A stretch of 46,729 nt of DNA, taken from CALSPH01 sp041690035. GTDB lineage: Bacteria; Bacteroidota; Bacteroidia; NS11-12g; UBA955. Below the pieces are notes generated by a model. That model searched no databases, was not told the origin of the DNA, and saw only the letters and a list, made by a program, of their open reading frames with translations. The stretch spans positions 1 through 46,729 of the forward strand of contig JBDNFC010000010.1 in the NCBI GenBank assembly GCA_041690035.1, written 5' to 3'. Both the position numbers and the translations under genes were made by a program. Positions 7,163 through 16,571 of this stretch are shown here, piece after piece; the first letter of the stretch is position 1, and each line of letters starts with the position of its first letter.

Positions 7163-9541
7163 ATGCAAAAATTGAGCAGAGAAGATTTTATTAAAGAAGT
7201 TTTAGCAGATTATAAAGTTGCTTTTTACAGCAGAGAAGCCAGTTTGGTAGGAAGAAAAGAGGTTTTAACAGGTAAGGCTAAATTTGGCATATTTGGTGAT
7301 GGAAAAGAGGTAGCCCAATTAGCAATGGCTAAATTTTTTAACAAAGGGGATATAAGAAGTGGATACTATAGAGATCAAACTTTTATGTTTGCCAAAAAAA
7401 TGAGTAATGTTCAGGCATTTTTTGCTCAATTGTATGCACATACAGACCAAGATGCAGAACCGAGCAGTGCAGGAAGAAGCATGAATGGTCATTTTGGCAC
7501 AAGAATGTTAGATGATTCTGGGCATTGGATAGATCAAACTGAAATATACAATTCTTCTTCAGATATTTCTCCAACGGGTGGACAAATGCCACGGCTGCTA
7601 GGGTTAGCTTGGGCATCTAAACTTTACCGAGAAAATAGTGAACTTCAAGATAAAAATAATTTTAGTAATCAAGGTAATGAAATTGCGTGGGGTACAATAG
7701 GCAATGCAAGCACTAGTGAAGGTCATTTTTGGGAAGTAATAAATGCTGCTGGTGTGCTGCAAGTGCCTTTACTAATGTCTGTATGGGATGATGGTTACGG
7801 TATTAGCGTGCCGGCAAAATATCAAACTACAAAAGAAAGTATTTCTGCAATATTAGCGGGATTTGAAACAGATAAAAATGGGCATGGCATACAAATTTTT
7901 AAAGTAAATGGTTGGGATTATCCATCGCTTTGCAAAACATATCAAGAAGCAGCAGAAATTTGTAGAAATCAACACACCCCTGTTTTAATTCATGTAACAG
8001 AAATAACTCAGCCTCAAGGACATTCTACTAGCGGGTCTCATGAAAGGTATAAGTCTAAAGAAAGATTGGATTGGGAGCAAGAGATGGATTGCATTGTGCA
8101 AATGAGAAAATGGATTTTAGAAAGTAAAATCGCTGATGAAATCACCTTATTAGAAATTGAAAATAAATCAAAAGAAGAGGTAGTAAGTTCAAAAAAACAA
8201 GCTTGGGAAGCATATCTAAAACCCATAAATGAAGAAAAAGGAATAGCAGCGGAACTCATAAATAATGTAGATAAGGCAGCATTTTTAGACATTTCAAACA
8301 GTTTAATAAACAATAAAGAAGCCGGAAGAAAAGATATTTCTATTGCCATTACTAAAGTACTGTATCAAACAATGCAGAGCGATAGTCAAGAGCGGGCTAA
8401 ACTATTGGACTTTCAAATAAACTACACCGCAAAAATCCAAATCCTTTATAGCAGTCATCTCCATAGCCAATCTTCTTTAGCCGCCCTTAGTATTTTGCCA
8501 GAAAATGCACAGTATAATGAAGATTCACCCTTATTGGATGGCAGAGAAATTTTGAATGCATGCTTTGATGCTGCTTTTAAAAATAATAAAATGGTGATTG
8601 CGTTTGGTGAAGACCTTGGGCATATTGGTGACGTCAATCAGGGTTTTGCTGGATTGCAAGAAAAATATGGTGAAGAAAGAATAACCGATGCTGGAATTAG
8701 AGAAGCAAGTATAATGGGGCAGGCAATTGGTGCAGCGATGCGTGGATTTAGACCAATTGCAGAAATACAATACTTAGATTATTTACTTTATGGTTTGCAA
8801 ATTTTGAGTGATGATTTAGCTACTTTGCAATGGCGCACCAAAGGAGGCCAAAAGGCGCCAGTAATTATCAGAACCAGAGGGCATAGATTAGAAGGTATTT
8901 GGCACAGTGGTTCTCCTATCGGAATGATACTTGGCGCATTGCGAGGAATATATATACTAGTGCCTAGGAATATGACAAAGGCAGCTGGTTTTTATAATAC
9001 CATGTTAGCCAGTGATGAACCGGCTTTAATTATTGAATGTTTGAATGGGTATCGAAGTAAAGAAAAATTGCCTTTAAATATTGATACTTATAAAGAACCC
9101 ATAGGTATACCAGAAATAATGATAAAAGGCACTGATGTTACTTTGGTTACTTATGGCAGCAACTGTAAAATTGCAGAAACAGCGATATTGCAATTAGATG
9201 TATTAGGTATAAGTGTAGAGCTAATTGATGTGCAAACATTATTGCCTTTTGACATCAATCACAGTATAGTTAAGTCAGTTGAAAAAACAAATAAGTTGGT
9301 TATTTTGGATGAGGATGTAAGTGCGGGTTCAACCGCGTTTATTTTAGAACAAATTTTGGTAAAGCAACAAGGTTACAAATTTCTTGATTCGGCCCCAATT
9401 ACAATCTCTGCCAAAGACCATCGGCCAGCATATGGTACCGATGGAGACTACTATAGTAAGCCAAATGCTGAAAAAATAGTTGAAACCATATTTAATTTAA
9501 TGAAAGAGTATGACCCTGCACTCCATAAAGGAAATTTATAG
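7163..9541 (+). CDS. 2-oxoacid dehydrogenase E1, fused alpha and beta subunits
   Basis: This 792-residue thiamine-diphosphate enzyme decarboxylates a 2-oxoacid and transfers the acyl group to the lipoyl arm of an E2 partner. The alpha-type half (about 1-330) holds the TPP motif region, GNASTSEGHF near 179 to DDGYGIS near 209. The beta-type half (about 455-792) contains GEDLGHIGDVNQG and the transketolase C-terminal domain. Separate alpha and beta genes are the rule elsewhere; this fused form is common in Bacteroidota. Branched-chain oxoacids or pyruvate are the likely substrates, and the sequence does not decide. No E2 or E3 gene is nearby. The in-frame GTG at 7148 is an alternative start; TTG 7139 is unlikely because it overlaps the promoter box. 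Confidence 0.9.
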   Translation: MQKLSREDFIKEVLADYKVAFYSREASLVGRKEVLTGKAKFGIFGDGKEVAQLAMAKFFNKGDIRSGYYRDQTFMFAKKMSNVQAFFAQLYAHTDQDAEPSSAGRSMNGHFGTRMLDDSGHWIDQTEIYNSSSDISPTGGQMPRLLGLAWASKLYRENSELQDKNNFSNQGNEIAWGTIGNASTSEGHFWEVINAAGVLQVPLLMSVWDDGYGISVPAKYQTTKESISAILAGFETDKNGHGIQIFKVNGWDYPSLCKTYQEAAEICRNQHTPVLIHVTEITQPQGHSTSGSHERYKSKERLDWEQEMDCIVQMRKWILESKIADEITLLEIENKSKEEVVSSKKQAWEAYLKPINEEKGIAAELINNVDKAAFLDISNSLINNKEAGRKDISIAITKVLYQTMQSDSQERAKLLDFQINYTAKIQILYSSHLHSQSSLAALSILPENAQYNEDSPLLDGREILNACFDAAFKNNKMVIAFGEDLGHIGDVNQGFAGLQEKYGEERITDAGIREASIMGQAIGAAMRGFRPIAEIQYLDYLLYGLQILSDDLATLQWRTKGGQKAPVIIRTRGHRLEGIWHSGSPIGMILGALRGIYILVPRNMTKAAGFYNTMLASDEPALIIECLNGYRSKEKLPLNIDTYKEPIGIPEIMIKGTDVTLVTYGSNCKIAETAILQLDVLGISVELIDVQTLLPFDINHSIVKSVEKTNKLVILDEDVSAGSTAFILEQILVKQQGYKFLDSAPITISAKDHRPAYGTDGDYYSKPNAEKIVETIFNLMKEYDPALHKGNL

Positions 9542-9557
9542 ATAACCACCAATAAGA

Positions 9558-10322
9558 ATGTTAAAATTAACCCGCTCCTTAATCGTATTTGACTTAGAAA
9601 CAACAGGCATCAATACCTCAGAAGATAAGATTATAGAAATATATATGATTAAATTATTTGCCAATGGAAAAAGGCAAGATATGCATCATTTTATTAACCC
9701 AGGTATTCCTATACCCTCAGAAGCCATGCAAATACATGGAATAACTGATGAAATGGTTGCTGATAAACCCTTGTTTAGTGCATTGGCTAAAGAAATTTTT
9801 GATTTTATAAAAGATTGTGATTTTGGTGGATTTAATTCAAACAGATTTGATTTGCCTATGTTGATTGAAGAACTAATGAGGTGTAATATTATGGTAGATT
9901 TATTAGCTGTAAAATTTGTAGATGCGCAGCGTATATTTCACCTAATGGAGCCCAGAAATTTAGCAGCTGCTTACCAATTTTATTGCAATAAAACCCTTGA
10001 AAATGCCCACAGTGCAAAAGCAGACACTGAGGCCACCTTATCAATTTTAATGGCGCAAACAGAAAAATATTATGTTTTTGAAAACACACCTGAAGCCATT
10101 CATAAGTTTACAAAGCAAGATATGATGGTGGATCTTGCTGGCCGATTTATTAGAGATGAAAATGAAATTATTTTTTTTAATTTTGGAAAACATAAAGGCA
10201 AAACTTTTGAATCAGTGCTAAAAACAGAACCTGGATATTATGATTGGATGATGCGAGGAGAGTTTCCTGCCCAAACCAAACAAATTATGAGCATTTTAAA
10301 ACTAAGGACAATTAATGCCTAA
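9558..10322 (+). CDS. DnaQ-like 3'-5' exonuclease with C-terminal DUF3820-type domain
   Basis: This 254-residue DEDDh exonuclease acts on DNA or RNA 3' ends. Exo I is FDLETTG with D12 and E14, the middle motif is NSNRFDLPML near 93-102, and Exo III is HSAKADTEA near 151-159 with its catalytic His and Asp. A C-terminal segment, FGKHKGKTFESVL to YYDWMM (about 208-235), matches the DUF3820 pattern often appended to DnaQ-like proteins in Bacteroidota. It lacks polymerase III epsilon's clamp-binding tail, so a repair or RNA-processing role is as likely as proofreading. It starts 16 bases after the E1 stop and overlaps the next start by 8 bases, which suggests one operon. Confidence 0.85.
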   Translation: MLKLTRSLIVFDLETTGINTSEDKIIEIYMIKLFANGKRQDMHHFINPGIPIPSEAMQIHGITDEMVADKPLFSALAKEIFDFIKDCDFGGFNSNRFDLPMLIEELMRCNIMVDLLAVKFVDAQRIFHLMEPRNLAAAYQFYCNKTLENAHSAKADTEATLSILMAQTEKYYVFENTPEAIHKFTKQDMMVDLAGRFIRDENEIIFFNFGKHKGKTFESVLKTEPGYYDWMMRGEFPAQTKQIMSILKLRTINA

Positions 10323-11049
10323 AAAAACATTTTTTGAAGACAATATTTTACTAGAAACCACTGACTATATTTTTTGGAATAAGCCAGCAAATGTTGCATC
10401 ATTAAAAGAAAGGGGAGATTCAAAGGCAGACAATGTATTATCGTTAGCAAAAAATTATACGCATACAGCAATTCTCTGCCACAGGCTCGATAAGCAAACA
10501 AGTGGGGTAATATTAATAGCTAAAAATATTGAAGCTCATAGACATGCAAGTATTCAATTTCAAAAAAAATTAACTGCAAAAGTTTATCATGCCTTTGCAA
10601 AGGGAAAGACTTTTTTAGAAAATCATATTGTTGATTTACCTATTTTAATTGACGAAAAAAGACGGGCTGTGAGAATAGATAAGCAGCTAGGCAAAAAGAG
10701 TATAACTCATTTTACTACAATTAAAAACTATACTGATTATAGTCTTATAGCTTGTAATATTAAAACTGGGCGTATGCATCAAATTAGAATTCACCTTAGT
10801 GTTTTAGGTCATCCTATTTGTGGAGATACCCTTTATGGAGGTGAAGATATTTTCTTGTCATCTATTAAACGTAAATATCAGTTAAATAAAACAAAGGAAG
10901 AAAAGCCGCTTATAAAGCGTTTCGCCTTACATGCATTTGAGCTTTGTATAAATGATATTAATGGTAATTGGATATGTGTAAATGCAAAATATCCTAAAGA
11001 TTTTGAGGTGTTAAAAAAACAGTTAGACAAATTAGCTTCTTTAGATTAA
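10315..11049 (+). CDS. RluA-family RNA pseudouridine synthase
   Basis: This 244-residue enzyme isomerises uridine to pseudouridine in rRNA or tRNA. The family signature HRLDKQTSG starts at His56, with catalytic Asp59. Further conserved blocks are TGRMHQIRIHL (about 153-163) and GHPICGDTLYGG (about 167-178). No N-terminal S4 RNA-binding domain is present, so this is a short form. The target site cannot be told from the sequence. The ATG overlaps the exonuclease stop by 8 bases, which implies translational coupling. Confidence 0.88.
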   Translation: MPKKTFFEDNILLETTDYIFWNKPANVASLKERGDSKADNVLSLAKNYTHTAILCHRLDKQTSGVILIAKNIEAHRHASIQFQKKLTAKVYHAFAKGKTFLENHIVDLPILIDEKRRAVRIDKQLGKKSITHFTTIKNYTDYSLIACNIKTGRMHQIRIHLSVLGHPICGDTLYGGEDIFLSSIKRKYQLNKTKEEKPLIKRFALHAFELCINDINGNWICVNAKYPKDFEVLKKQLDKLASLD

Positions 11050-11121
11050 TCCTAAACAAAAAAACGTCTTTTTATCCATTTAAATTTTTTATCCGTCTAC
11101 AGCCTTTTCATATATTTTATG

Positions 11122-11129
11122 TATGTTTG
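11122..11129 (+). promoter_or_regulatory. -7 promoter box for hisS-hutH-gldH
   Basis: TATGTTTG matches TAnnTTTG, 15 bases before the hisS ATG. No TTG stands at the 20-base spacing. Confidence 0.5.
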
Positions 11130-11144
11130 CATCGTTAAAATATT

Positions 11145-12491
11145 ATGCAGAAAGCAAGTTTAGCAAAAGGTACACGAGATTTTGGCCCAATAGAAATAGG
11201 TCAGAGAAATTTTATATTTGAAACCATTAAACAAGTTTTTCAGTGCTACGGGTTTGCGCCAATAGAAACTCCTGCAATGGAAAATTTGAGTACATTGACA
11301 GGAAAATATGGTGACGAAGGAGATGCATTGCTTTTTAGAATTTTAAATAGTGGCCCAATAAATCAAGAAAATTTTATTACCAATGAACCCAATGTTGATT
11401 TAAAAAATAAAATCAGTGATAAGGGTTTAAGATATGACCTTACAGTTCCTCTTGCTAGGTACACATCTATTAATAGGCACAAAATTAAAATGCCTTTTAA
11501 GCGTTATCAAATGCAGCCCGTTTGGAGAGCAGATAGGCCCCAAAAAGGCAGGTATAGAGAATTTTGGCAATGCGATGCAGATACCCTTGGAACAAATAGT
11601 TTAATTTGTGAGTTAGAATGTTTAGAAATAATAGAAAGTGTATTTACTAAGTTAGATATCCCTGTTATCGTTCATATCAATCACCGCAAACTGCTAGAGG
11701 GGATAGCTCAAGAATTAGGCCTGCAGCATCGTTTTGTTGATTTTACGGTGGCAATAGATAAATTGGATAAGATAGGATTAGATGGGGTATTGGCCGAATT
11801 AGAAACAAAAGGAATGACCATTAACAATGAGCATCTTTTTCAAGAAATTATCACTCCCAAAGCTTTTAGGGCAAGCACTATTGAATATTTAATTGACAAA
11901 TTTATTTCCAATAAACTCATCGCAGAAGCTTGTGAAGAATTAAAAACAATTTTAAGATATTTAGGTAATGCTAACCAAGATATACTGTTAGACCTCGGTC
12001 TTGCTAGGGGATTGAGTTATTATACAGGTGCTATTTTTGAAGTAAAACCTAGAGATAAAAATATTGGCTCATTGGCAGCTGGCGGCAGATATGATAATCT
12101 TACAGAAGTATTTGGCTTTTCAGACATATCAGGAATAGGAATAAGTTTTGGTGCAGATAGAATATATGATGTTTTATTAGCAAACGAAAAATTTCCAAAA
12201 GATTTGGTTTTCTATGCAGATGTGCTTATTTGCCCATTAGATGACACTAGCATTGATATTGCTCTATCTTTGGCAAGAATCATTAGAAACGAAACTAACA
12301 AAAAAACAATAGTTTACCCATCTGCTCAAAAAATAGCTAAACAATTGGATTATGCCAATGCACTTAAAATATCTTTTGCTATAATTATAGGAAATGATGA
12401 AATAGAAAACAATATTTATACCCTCAAAAATTTGATTGATGGCACGCAACAAAAGTTAAGTATAATAGAGATTAAAAATGCGCTAAAATGA
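11145..12491 (+). CDS. hisS: Histidyl-tRNA synthetase
   Basis: This 448-residue class II aminoacyl-tRNA synthetase charges tRNA-His with histidine. Class II core blocks are visible: YDLTVPLARY (about 98-107), the arginine-rich motif 2 region RYQMQPVWRADRPQKGRYREF (about 120-140), the histidine-specific RGLSYYTGAIFEV (about 288-300), and motif 3 SGIGISFGADRIYDVL (about 328-343). The C-terminal anticodon-binding domain covers the last 90 residues. Length is normal for the longer bacterial/eukaryote-like subclass. The last bases overlap the hutH start (ATGA), so expression of the two is likely coupled. Confidence 0.95.
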   Translation: MQKASLAKGTRDFGPIEIGQRNFIFETIKQVFQCYGFAPIETPAMENLSTLTGKYGDEGDALLFRILNSGPINQENFITNEPNVDLKNKISDKGLRYDLTVPLARYTSINRHKIKMPFKRYQMQPVWRADRPQKGRYREFWQCDADTLGTNSLICELECLEIIESVFTKLDIPVIVHINHRKLLEGIAQELGLQHRFVDFTVAIDKLDKIGLDGVLAELETKGMTINNEHLFQEIITPKAFRASTIEYLIDKFISNKLIAEACEELKTILRYLGNANQDILLDLGLARGLSYYTGAIFEVKPRDKNIGSLAAGGRYDNLTEVFGFSDISGIGISFGADRIYDVLLANEKFPKDLVFYADVLICPLDDTSIDIALSLARIIRNETNKKTIVYPSAQKIAKQLDYANALKISFAIIIGNDEIENNIYTLKNLIDGTQQKLSIIEIKNALK

Positions 12492-13951
12492 TAGAGATTG
12501 GCAAATATTATACAATAACAGAATTAGTTAGCAAAGTAAAAGCGGGTGAAAAAGCTATACTTCTATCAACTGCCGAGGATTTAATAATCAAAAACCATCA
12601 ATTTTTATTAAACTTCATACTAAAGTCCACAGCACCTATCTATGGAGTAAACACAGGATTTGGCTCATTATGCAACACAAAAATATCAGACAATGAGCTG
12701 CAAATACTGCAAGAAAATTTGCTAAAATCGCATGCTTGTGGTGTAGGGGATTTTATAAATAATGATTTGGTGGCTTTGATGATTATTCTAAAAGCACAAT
12801 CTTTGGCCAAGGGATTTAGCGGTGTATCTGTCGAAACTGTATCGTTTTTATTGGCACTTTACAATCATCAAATATATCCCTTGGTGCATGAGCAAGGCTC
12901 TCTTGGTGCTAGCGGAGATTTGGCACCATTGGCCAATTTGTGTTTGCCAATGATTGGTGAAGGTAAAGTTTCATTCAAAGGCAAGGTTTTAGCATCAAAG
13001 GAAGCATTAAATATTGCAAAAATAAGCCCGTTAAAGTTAAATGTGAAAGAAGGACTGGCATTAATAAATGGAACACAATTTATGCAATCTCTTGGCATTT
13101 ATGCCATTAATACATTTAGAAATCTCATAAATCAAGCAAATGCAATAGCAACAATGTCTTTAGAGGCTTTTGATTGCAGTATTTCGCCTTTTTTGCCTCA
13201 AACGCATGGCATAAGGCCGCATCTTGGGCAAATCGCTGTTGCAGCATGTATTAAAGATTTCTTAAAGGATAGTAAAATTGTTGTTTTAGAAAATAATAAT
13301 GTGCAGGACCCGTATAGTTTTCGATGCATACCTCAAGTTCATGGTGCGAGTTTAGATGCGTTAAGGCATATTGATCAAATTTTTGAAGTTGAAATAAACA
13401 GTGTTACAGATAATCCAAATGTTTTTGAAGATGACAATATTATTTTAAGTGCAGGAAATTTTCATGGACAAACACTTGCTTTGCAGTTAGATTTTTTAGC
13501 AATTGCAGCTTCAGAAATTGCAAGCATTAGTGAGCGAAGAATATATAAATTAATCTCTGGCGAAAGAGGGCTGCCTGCTTATTTAACTCCTAATCCTGGC
13601 CTACAAAGTGGATTTATGATTGCACAATATGTTGCGGCAGCTCTGGTAAGTCAAAATAAACAGTTAAGCACTCCCGCTTCTGTAGACAGCATTGTTAGTA
13701 GTAATGGGCAAGAAGATCATGTGAGTATGGGTGCAAATGCAGCTACAAAAGCACTTAGAATTCTTAAAAATGTAGAAAATGTTTTAGTGATAGAATTGCT
13801 TGTAGCTAATCAATCCTTGTATTTTAAAAATATGGAAAAATTATCTAAACACACCTCTACAATAATGGCAAAACTTAATGTTCCATTTATAAGTGAGGAT
13901 ATTGTGCTTAGTGAATTAATCTCAAAAATAGAATTGAATGAAATCGTATAA
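12488..13951 (+). CDS. hutH: Histidine ammonia-lyase
   Basis: This 487-residue aromatic amino acid lyase deaminates histidine to urocanate. The self-forming MIO cofactor triad Ala141-Ser142-Gly143 lies in GSLGASGDLAPLANL. The selectivity loop reads KSHACGVG near residue 80; the Ser-His pair is typical of histidine rather than tyrosine or phenylalanine lyases. No hutU, hutI or hutG lies nearby, so the rest of the degradation pathway must be elsewhere or missing. It overlaps hisS by 4 bases and gldH by 14. That is an unusual, tight arrangement of a synthetase, a catabolic enzyme and an envelope lipoprotein. Confidence 0.92.
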   Translation: MIEIGKYYTITELVSKVKAGEKAILLSTAEDLIIKNHQFLLNFILKSTAPIYGVNTGFGSLCNTKISDNELQILQENLLKSHACGVGDFINNDLVALMIILKAQSLAKGFSGVSVETVSFLLALYNHQIYPLVHEQGSLGASGDLAPLANLCLPMIGEGKVSFKGKVLASKEALNIAKISPLKLNVKEGLALINGTQFMQSLGIYAINTFRNLINQANAIATMSLEAFDCSISPFLPQTHGIRPHLGQIAVAACIKDFLKDSKIVVLENNNVQDPYSFRCIPQVHGASLDALRHIDQIFEVEINSVTDNPNVFEDDNIILSAGNFHGQTLALQLDFLAIAASEIASISERRIYKLISGERGLPAYLTPNPGLQSGFMIAQYVAAALVSQNKQLSTPASVDSIVSSNGQEDHVSMGANAATKALRILKNVENVLVIELLVANQSLYFKNMEKLSKHTSTIMAKLNVPFISEDIVLSELISKIELNEIV

Positions 13952-14420
13952 ATCCTTATATTTAGTTTTTGTTGCCACAATTATAGTTTCATGCAATAAT
14001 GAAGGCAGGGTGTATTCACTTTTTTATGATTTACCTGATGAAAACTGGAATTGGGATAATCCCTTATTCTTTGAATACGAAATTGTAGACACCTCTGTAA
14101 CTTACAACCACATCATACAATTTAGATTGACAGATAATTACTCAAAAAGCAATATTTATATTATAAAAAAAGTAATTTTGCCAAACGGTGATACCTTGCC
14201 AGAAATGCTAATTAACTGCCCACTATTTAATGAAGAGGGCCAGGTATTTGGCTATAAATCAGGAATATTCTACCACGCTGAAGCTGTAATATCAAAAAAC
14301 AAGGCTGCAAAGCAAATTGGTAAGCACAAGGTGATTTTAGTGCAACATACCAGAGAATTTATCTTGCCAGGTGTTAATAGTGTTGGCTACCTCGTAAATA
14401 AAGGAGAGCCTGTTTTTTAA
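13938..14420 (+). CDS. gldH: GldH-like gliding motility lipoprotein
   Basis: This 160-residue lipoprotein has a signal peptide ending in lipobox IIVSC, with acylated Cys19. The mature part shows features shared with GldH: an early YDLPDENW segment, then NWDNPLFFEYEIVDTSVTYN, then a beta-rich domain with SNIYIIKKVILPNGDTLPE. GldH is an outer-membrane-directed lipoprotein required for gliding in flavobacteria, and is widespread in the phylum. The start overlaps the hutH end by 14 bases, so it is probably in the same operon. The similarity is recognisable but not strong, and it could be another small envelope lipoprotein. Confidence 0.62.
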   Translation: MKSYKSLYLVFVATIIVSCNNEGRVYSLFYDLPDENWNWDNPLFFEYEIVDTSVTYNHIIQFRLTDNYSKSNIYIIKKVILPNGDTLPEMLINCPLFNEEGQVFGYKSGIFYHAEAVISKNKAAKQIGKHKVILVQHTREFILPGVNSVGYLVNKGEPVF

Positions 14421-14509
14421 TTTAGTTTTGTTCCAAAATCGCTTATCGTTCATAGGGTGATTTAGTCTAAAAATATGACCTAAATAATGGTTTATTAAAA
14501 TATAATTTC

Positions 14510-14517
14510 TATTTTTG
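14510..14517 (+). promoter_or_regulatory. -7 promoter box for peroxiredoxin operon
   Basis: TATTTTTG matches TAnnTTTG and ends 8 bases before ATG 14526, so the leader should be only a few bases long. Confidence 0.5.
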
Positions 14518-14525
14518 ACGCTTAT

Positions 14526-14981
14526 ATGAAAGTACCAAATTTTACACTATTCAGTCACGAAAAGAACGAAGTATCATTATCGGATTTTAAAGGACAACAC
14601 ACTTTAATCAATTTTTTTCCCCAAGCATTTACCTCTGTTTGCACAGATCAATTGTGCAATATGAGGGATAATCTAAATAATTATAAAAAATTAGGTGTCA
14701 ATGTAATAGGCATATCTGTTGATAGCCCTTTTACGCTAGATGCTTTCGCTAAGTCAGAAAATTATAATTTTCCTTTATTAAGCGATTTTAATAAAAACAC
14801 AACTAGAGCATATGATGTGTATATGGAAGATTTTGCCTTTGGAATGAAAGGAGTGAGTAAACGTGCAGTTATTCTAATAAATAAAGATGGTGAAGAGGTG
14901 TATCGAGAGGTTACGGCTTCTCCAGGTGATGCTCCCAATTTTGATAAGTTAGCGGCTGCAGTAGCACAATTATCACAATAA
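14526..14981 (+). CDS. Peroxiredoxin, BCP/AhpC-TSA type
   Basis: This 151-residue thioredoxin-fold peroxidase reduces H2O2 and organic hydroperoxides in the cytoplasm. The peroxidatic Cys39 lies in AFTSVCTDQLC and a second Cys, Cys44, follows after four residues. That C-x4-C spacing is characteristic of BCP-type atypical two-Cys enzymes. The active-site Pro and Thr precede Cys39, and the conserved Arg lies near residue 120 (SKRAVI). The stop codon overlaps the nfeD ATG (TAATG), which couples it to the membrane-protease-like pair that follows. Confidence 0.88.
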   Translation: MKVPNFTLFSHEKNEVSLSDFKGQHTLINFFPQAFTSVCTDQLCNMRDNLNNYKKLGVNVIGISVDSPFTLDAFAKSENYNFPLLSDFNKNTTRAYDVYMEDFAFGMKGVSKRAVILINKDGEEVYREVTASPGDAPNFDKLAAAVAQLSQ

Positions 14982-15442
14982 TGGTAATAACAGCTATCAT
15001 ATTAATGTTACTACTTGGCTTTGGACTTATCTTAGTTGAGTTTTTTCTTACTCCCGGTTTTATAGTAGGCCTTATCGGATTTATATGCATTGTGTACGCC
15101 ATTTACTTTGGATACAGTCACTTACAAGCGTTTCAAGCTAATATTATTTTGGCTGTTGCAGTTATATTTGGCATTTTTTTAACCATCAAATTATTCACTG
15201 GAAATACCTATCAAAAGTTTGCTATAAAAGATACCATAGAAGGCAGGATGAATGAAAAAGATAAGTTAAACTTGCAAGTTGGTAATATAGGAATTACAAT
15301 TTCTGCTTTGCGTCCATCTGGCAATGCAATGTTTGATGAAATAAAATGTGAGGTTACTACAGAGGGTGAATTTGTTTACACAAATACAACCATCAAAATA
15401 ATAAAAATAGAAAAAGATAAAATATTCGTAAAATCAACTTAA
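14981..15442 (+). CDS. NfeD-like membrane protein
   Basis: This 153-residue protein has three or four N-terminal transmembrane helices (residues 1-85). A C-terminal OB-fold NfeD domain with VGNIGITISALRPSGNAMF (about 100-118) is the family hallmark. NfeD short forms pair with flotillins and are thought to help organise membrane microdomains; the serine protease half of long NfeD is absent here. It begins at the last base of the peroxiredoxin stop, and floA follows 10 bases later, the classic NfeD-flotillin pair. Confidence 0.88.
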   Translation: MVITAIILMLLLGFGLILVEFFLTPGFIVGLIGFICIVYAIYFGYSHLQAFQANIILAVAVIFGIFLTIKLFTGNTYQKFAIKDTIEGRMNEKDKLNLQVGNIGITISALRPSGNAMFDEIKCEVTTEGEFVYTNTTIKIIKIEKDKIFVKST

Positions 15443-15452
15443 ATTCGCAGCT

Positions 15453-16454
15453 ATGTTATTAGAAATAAATTTTGCCATTCCTACTTTGATGCTTTTAGGA
15501 GCAGGTGTAGTCATTTTTTTACTTTTTTTATATTTTGTACCACTTGGTCTCTGGATTACTGCACAATTTTCAGAAGTAAAAATAGGTATACTACAATTGG
15601 TTTTCATGAGAATAAGAAAAGTGCCACCATCACTCATTATTAATGCACTTATAAATGCTACAAAAGCAGGATTAAAAATTACTGTTAATGATTTAGAGAC
15701 ACATTATATGGCTGGTGGAAATGTTAATAATGTCATAAAAGCATTAATCAGCGCTGATAAAGCAAATATACCTATGAATTTCAATATGGCAACTGCCATA
15801 GATTTAGCGGGTAGAAATGTTTCAGAAGCTGTTCAATTATCAGTAAATCCAAGGGTGATAGATTCTCCTCCTGTTACAGCGGTTGCTAAAGATGGTATAC
15901 AGCTTATTGCTAAAGCTAGGGTTACAGTTAGGGCAAATATTCAACAATTGGTTGGTGGTGCTGGAGAAGATACAATATTGGCTAGAATAGGTGAAGGTAT
16001 TGTAACCACAATAGGCTCTGCAGCAGATCATAAGCAAGTTTTAGAAAATCCTGATAGAATTTCTAAAGTGGTTTTAGAAAAAGGGTTGGATGCAGGCACT
16101 GCATTTGAAATTTTATCCATAGATATTGCTGATATTGATATTGGGTCTAATATTGGAGCTATTTTGCAAACGGATCAGGCAGAGGCAGATTTAAAAGTAG
16201 CACAAGCTAAAGCGGAAGAACGTAGAGCAATGGCCGTAGCACTTGAGCAAGAGAACAAAGCAAAAACAGTAGAAGCAAGGGCCAAAGTAATAGAGGCAGA
16301 AGCATTAATACCTGCTGCGATTGCAGAAGCTTTTAAAAATGGCAATCTCGGAATTATGGATTACTACAAATTAAGAAATATTCAAAGTGATACTGAAATG
16401 CGTGATGCAATTGCAAAGCCACCTGGCAGTAATCCTCCAAAAAATAGTAATTAA
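15453..16454 (+). CDS. floA: Flotillin-like protein FloA
   Basis: This 333-residue scaffold protein of membrane microdomains belongs to the SPFH/UPF0365 (YqfA) family. A single N-terminal membrane hairpin (about 8-30) precedes the SPFH domain (about 35-225), with VNPRVIDSPPVTAVAKDGIQL near 130. An Ala/Glu-rich coiled coil follows (about 235-285: QAEADLKVAQAKAEERRAM and similar). It ends with a short proline-rich tail. The length matches FloA homologues. It is the last gene of the peroxiredoxin-nfeD-floA unit and is followed by two hairpins, the second a strong terminator. Confidence 0.92.
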   Translation: MLLEINFAIPTLMLLGAGVVIFLLFLYFVPLGLWITAQFSEVKIGILQLVFMRIRKVPPSLIINALINATKAGLKITVNDLETHYMAGGNVNNVIKALISADKANIPMNFNMATAIDLAGRNVSEAVQLSVNPRVIDSPPVTAVAKDGIQLIAKARVTVRANIQQLVGGAGEDTILARIGEGIVTTIGSAADHKQVLENPDRISKVVLEKGLDAGTAFEILSIDIADIDIGSNIGAILQTDQAEADLKVAQAKAEERRAMAVALEQENKAKTVEARAKVIEAEALIPAAIAEAFKNGNLGIMDYYKLRNIQSDTEMRDAIAKPPGSNPPKNSN

Positions 16455-16462
16455 GCTGTTTT

Positions 16463-16492
16463 AAAATGAAATTGCTTTTTTTATTTCATTTT
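16463..16492 (+). terminator. Hairpin just after floA
   Basis: AAAATGAAAT (16463-16472) and ATTTCATTTT (16483-16492) are perfect arms around a T-rich loop, 8 bases past the floA stop. The stem is AT-only except one pair, so it is weak alone and may protect the mRNA 3' end. Confidence 0.4.
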
Positions 16493-16534
16493 TATAATGC
16501 AATCAGTGTTTCACTCAAAATAGTTTAGATAATC

Positions 16535-16571
16535 AAACCTCTTTTATATTGCATAAAAGAGGTTTTTTTAT
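16535..16571 (+). terminator. Rho-independent-like terminator
   Basis: A 13-bp perfect stem, AAACCTCTTTTAT (16535-16547) and its complement at 16553-16565, has loop ATTGC. It runs into a T tract. This is the strongest terminator structure I see in the window and closes the peroxiredoxin-nfeD-floA unit. Confidence 0.8.
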
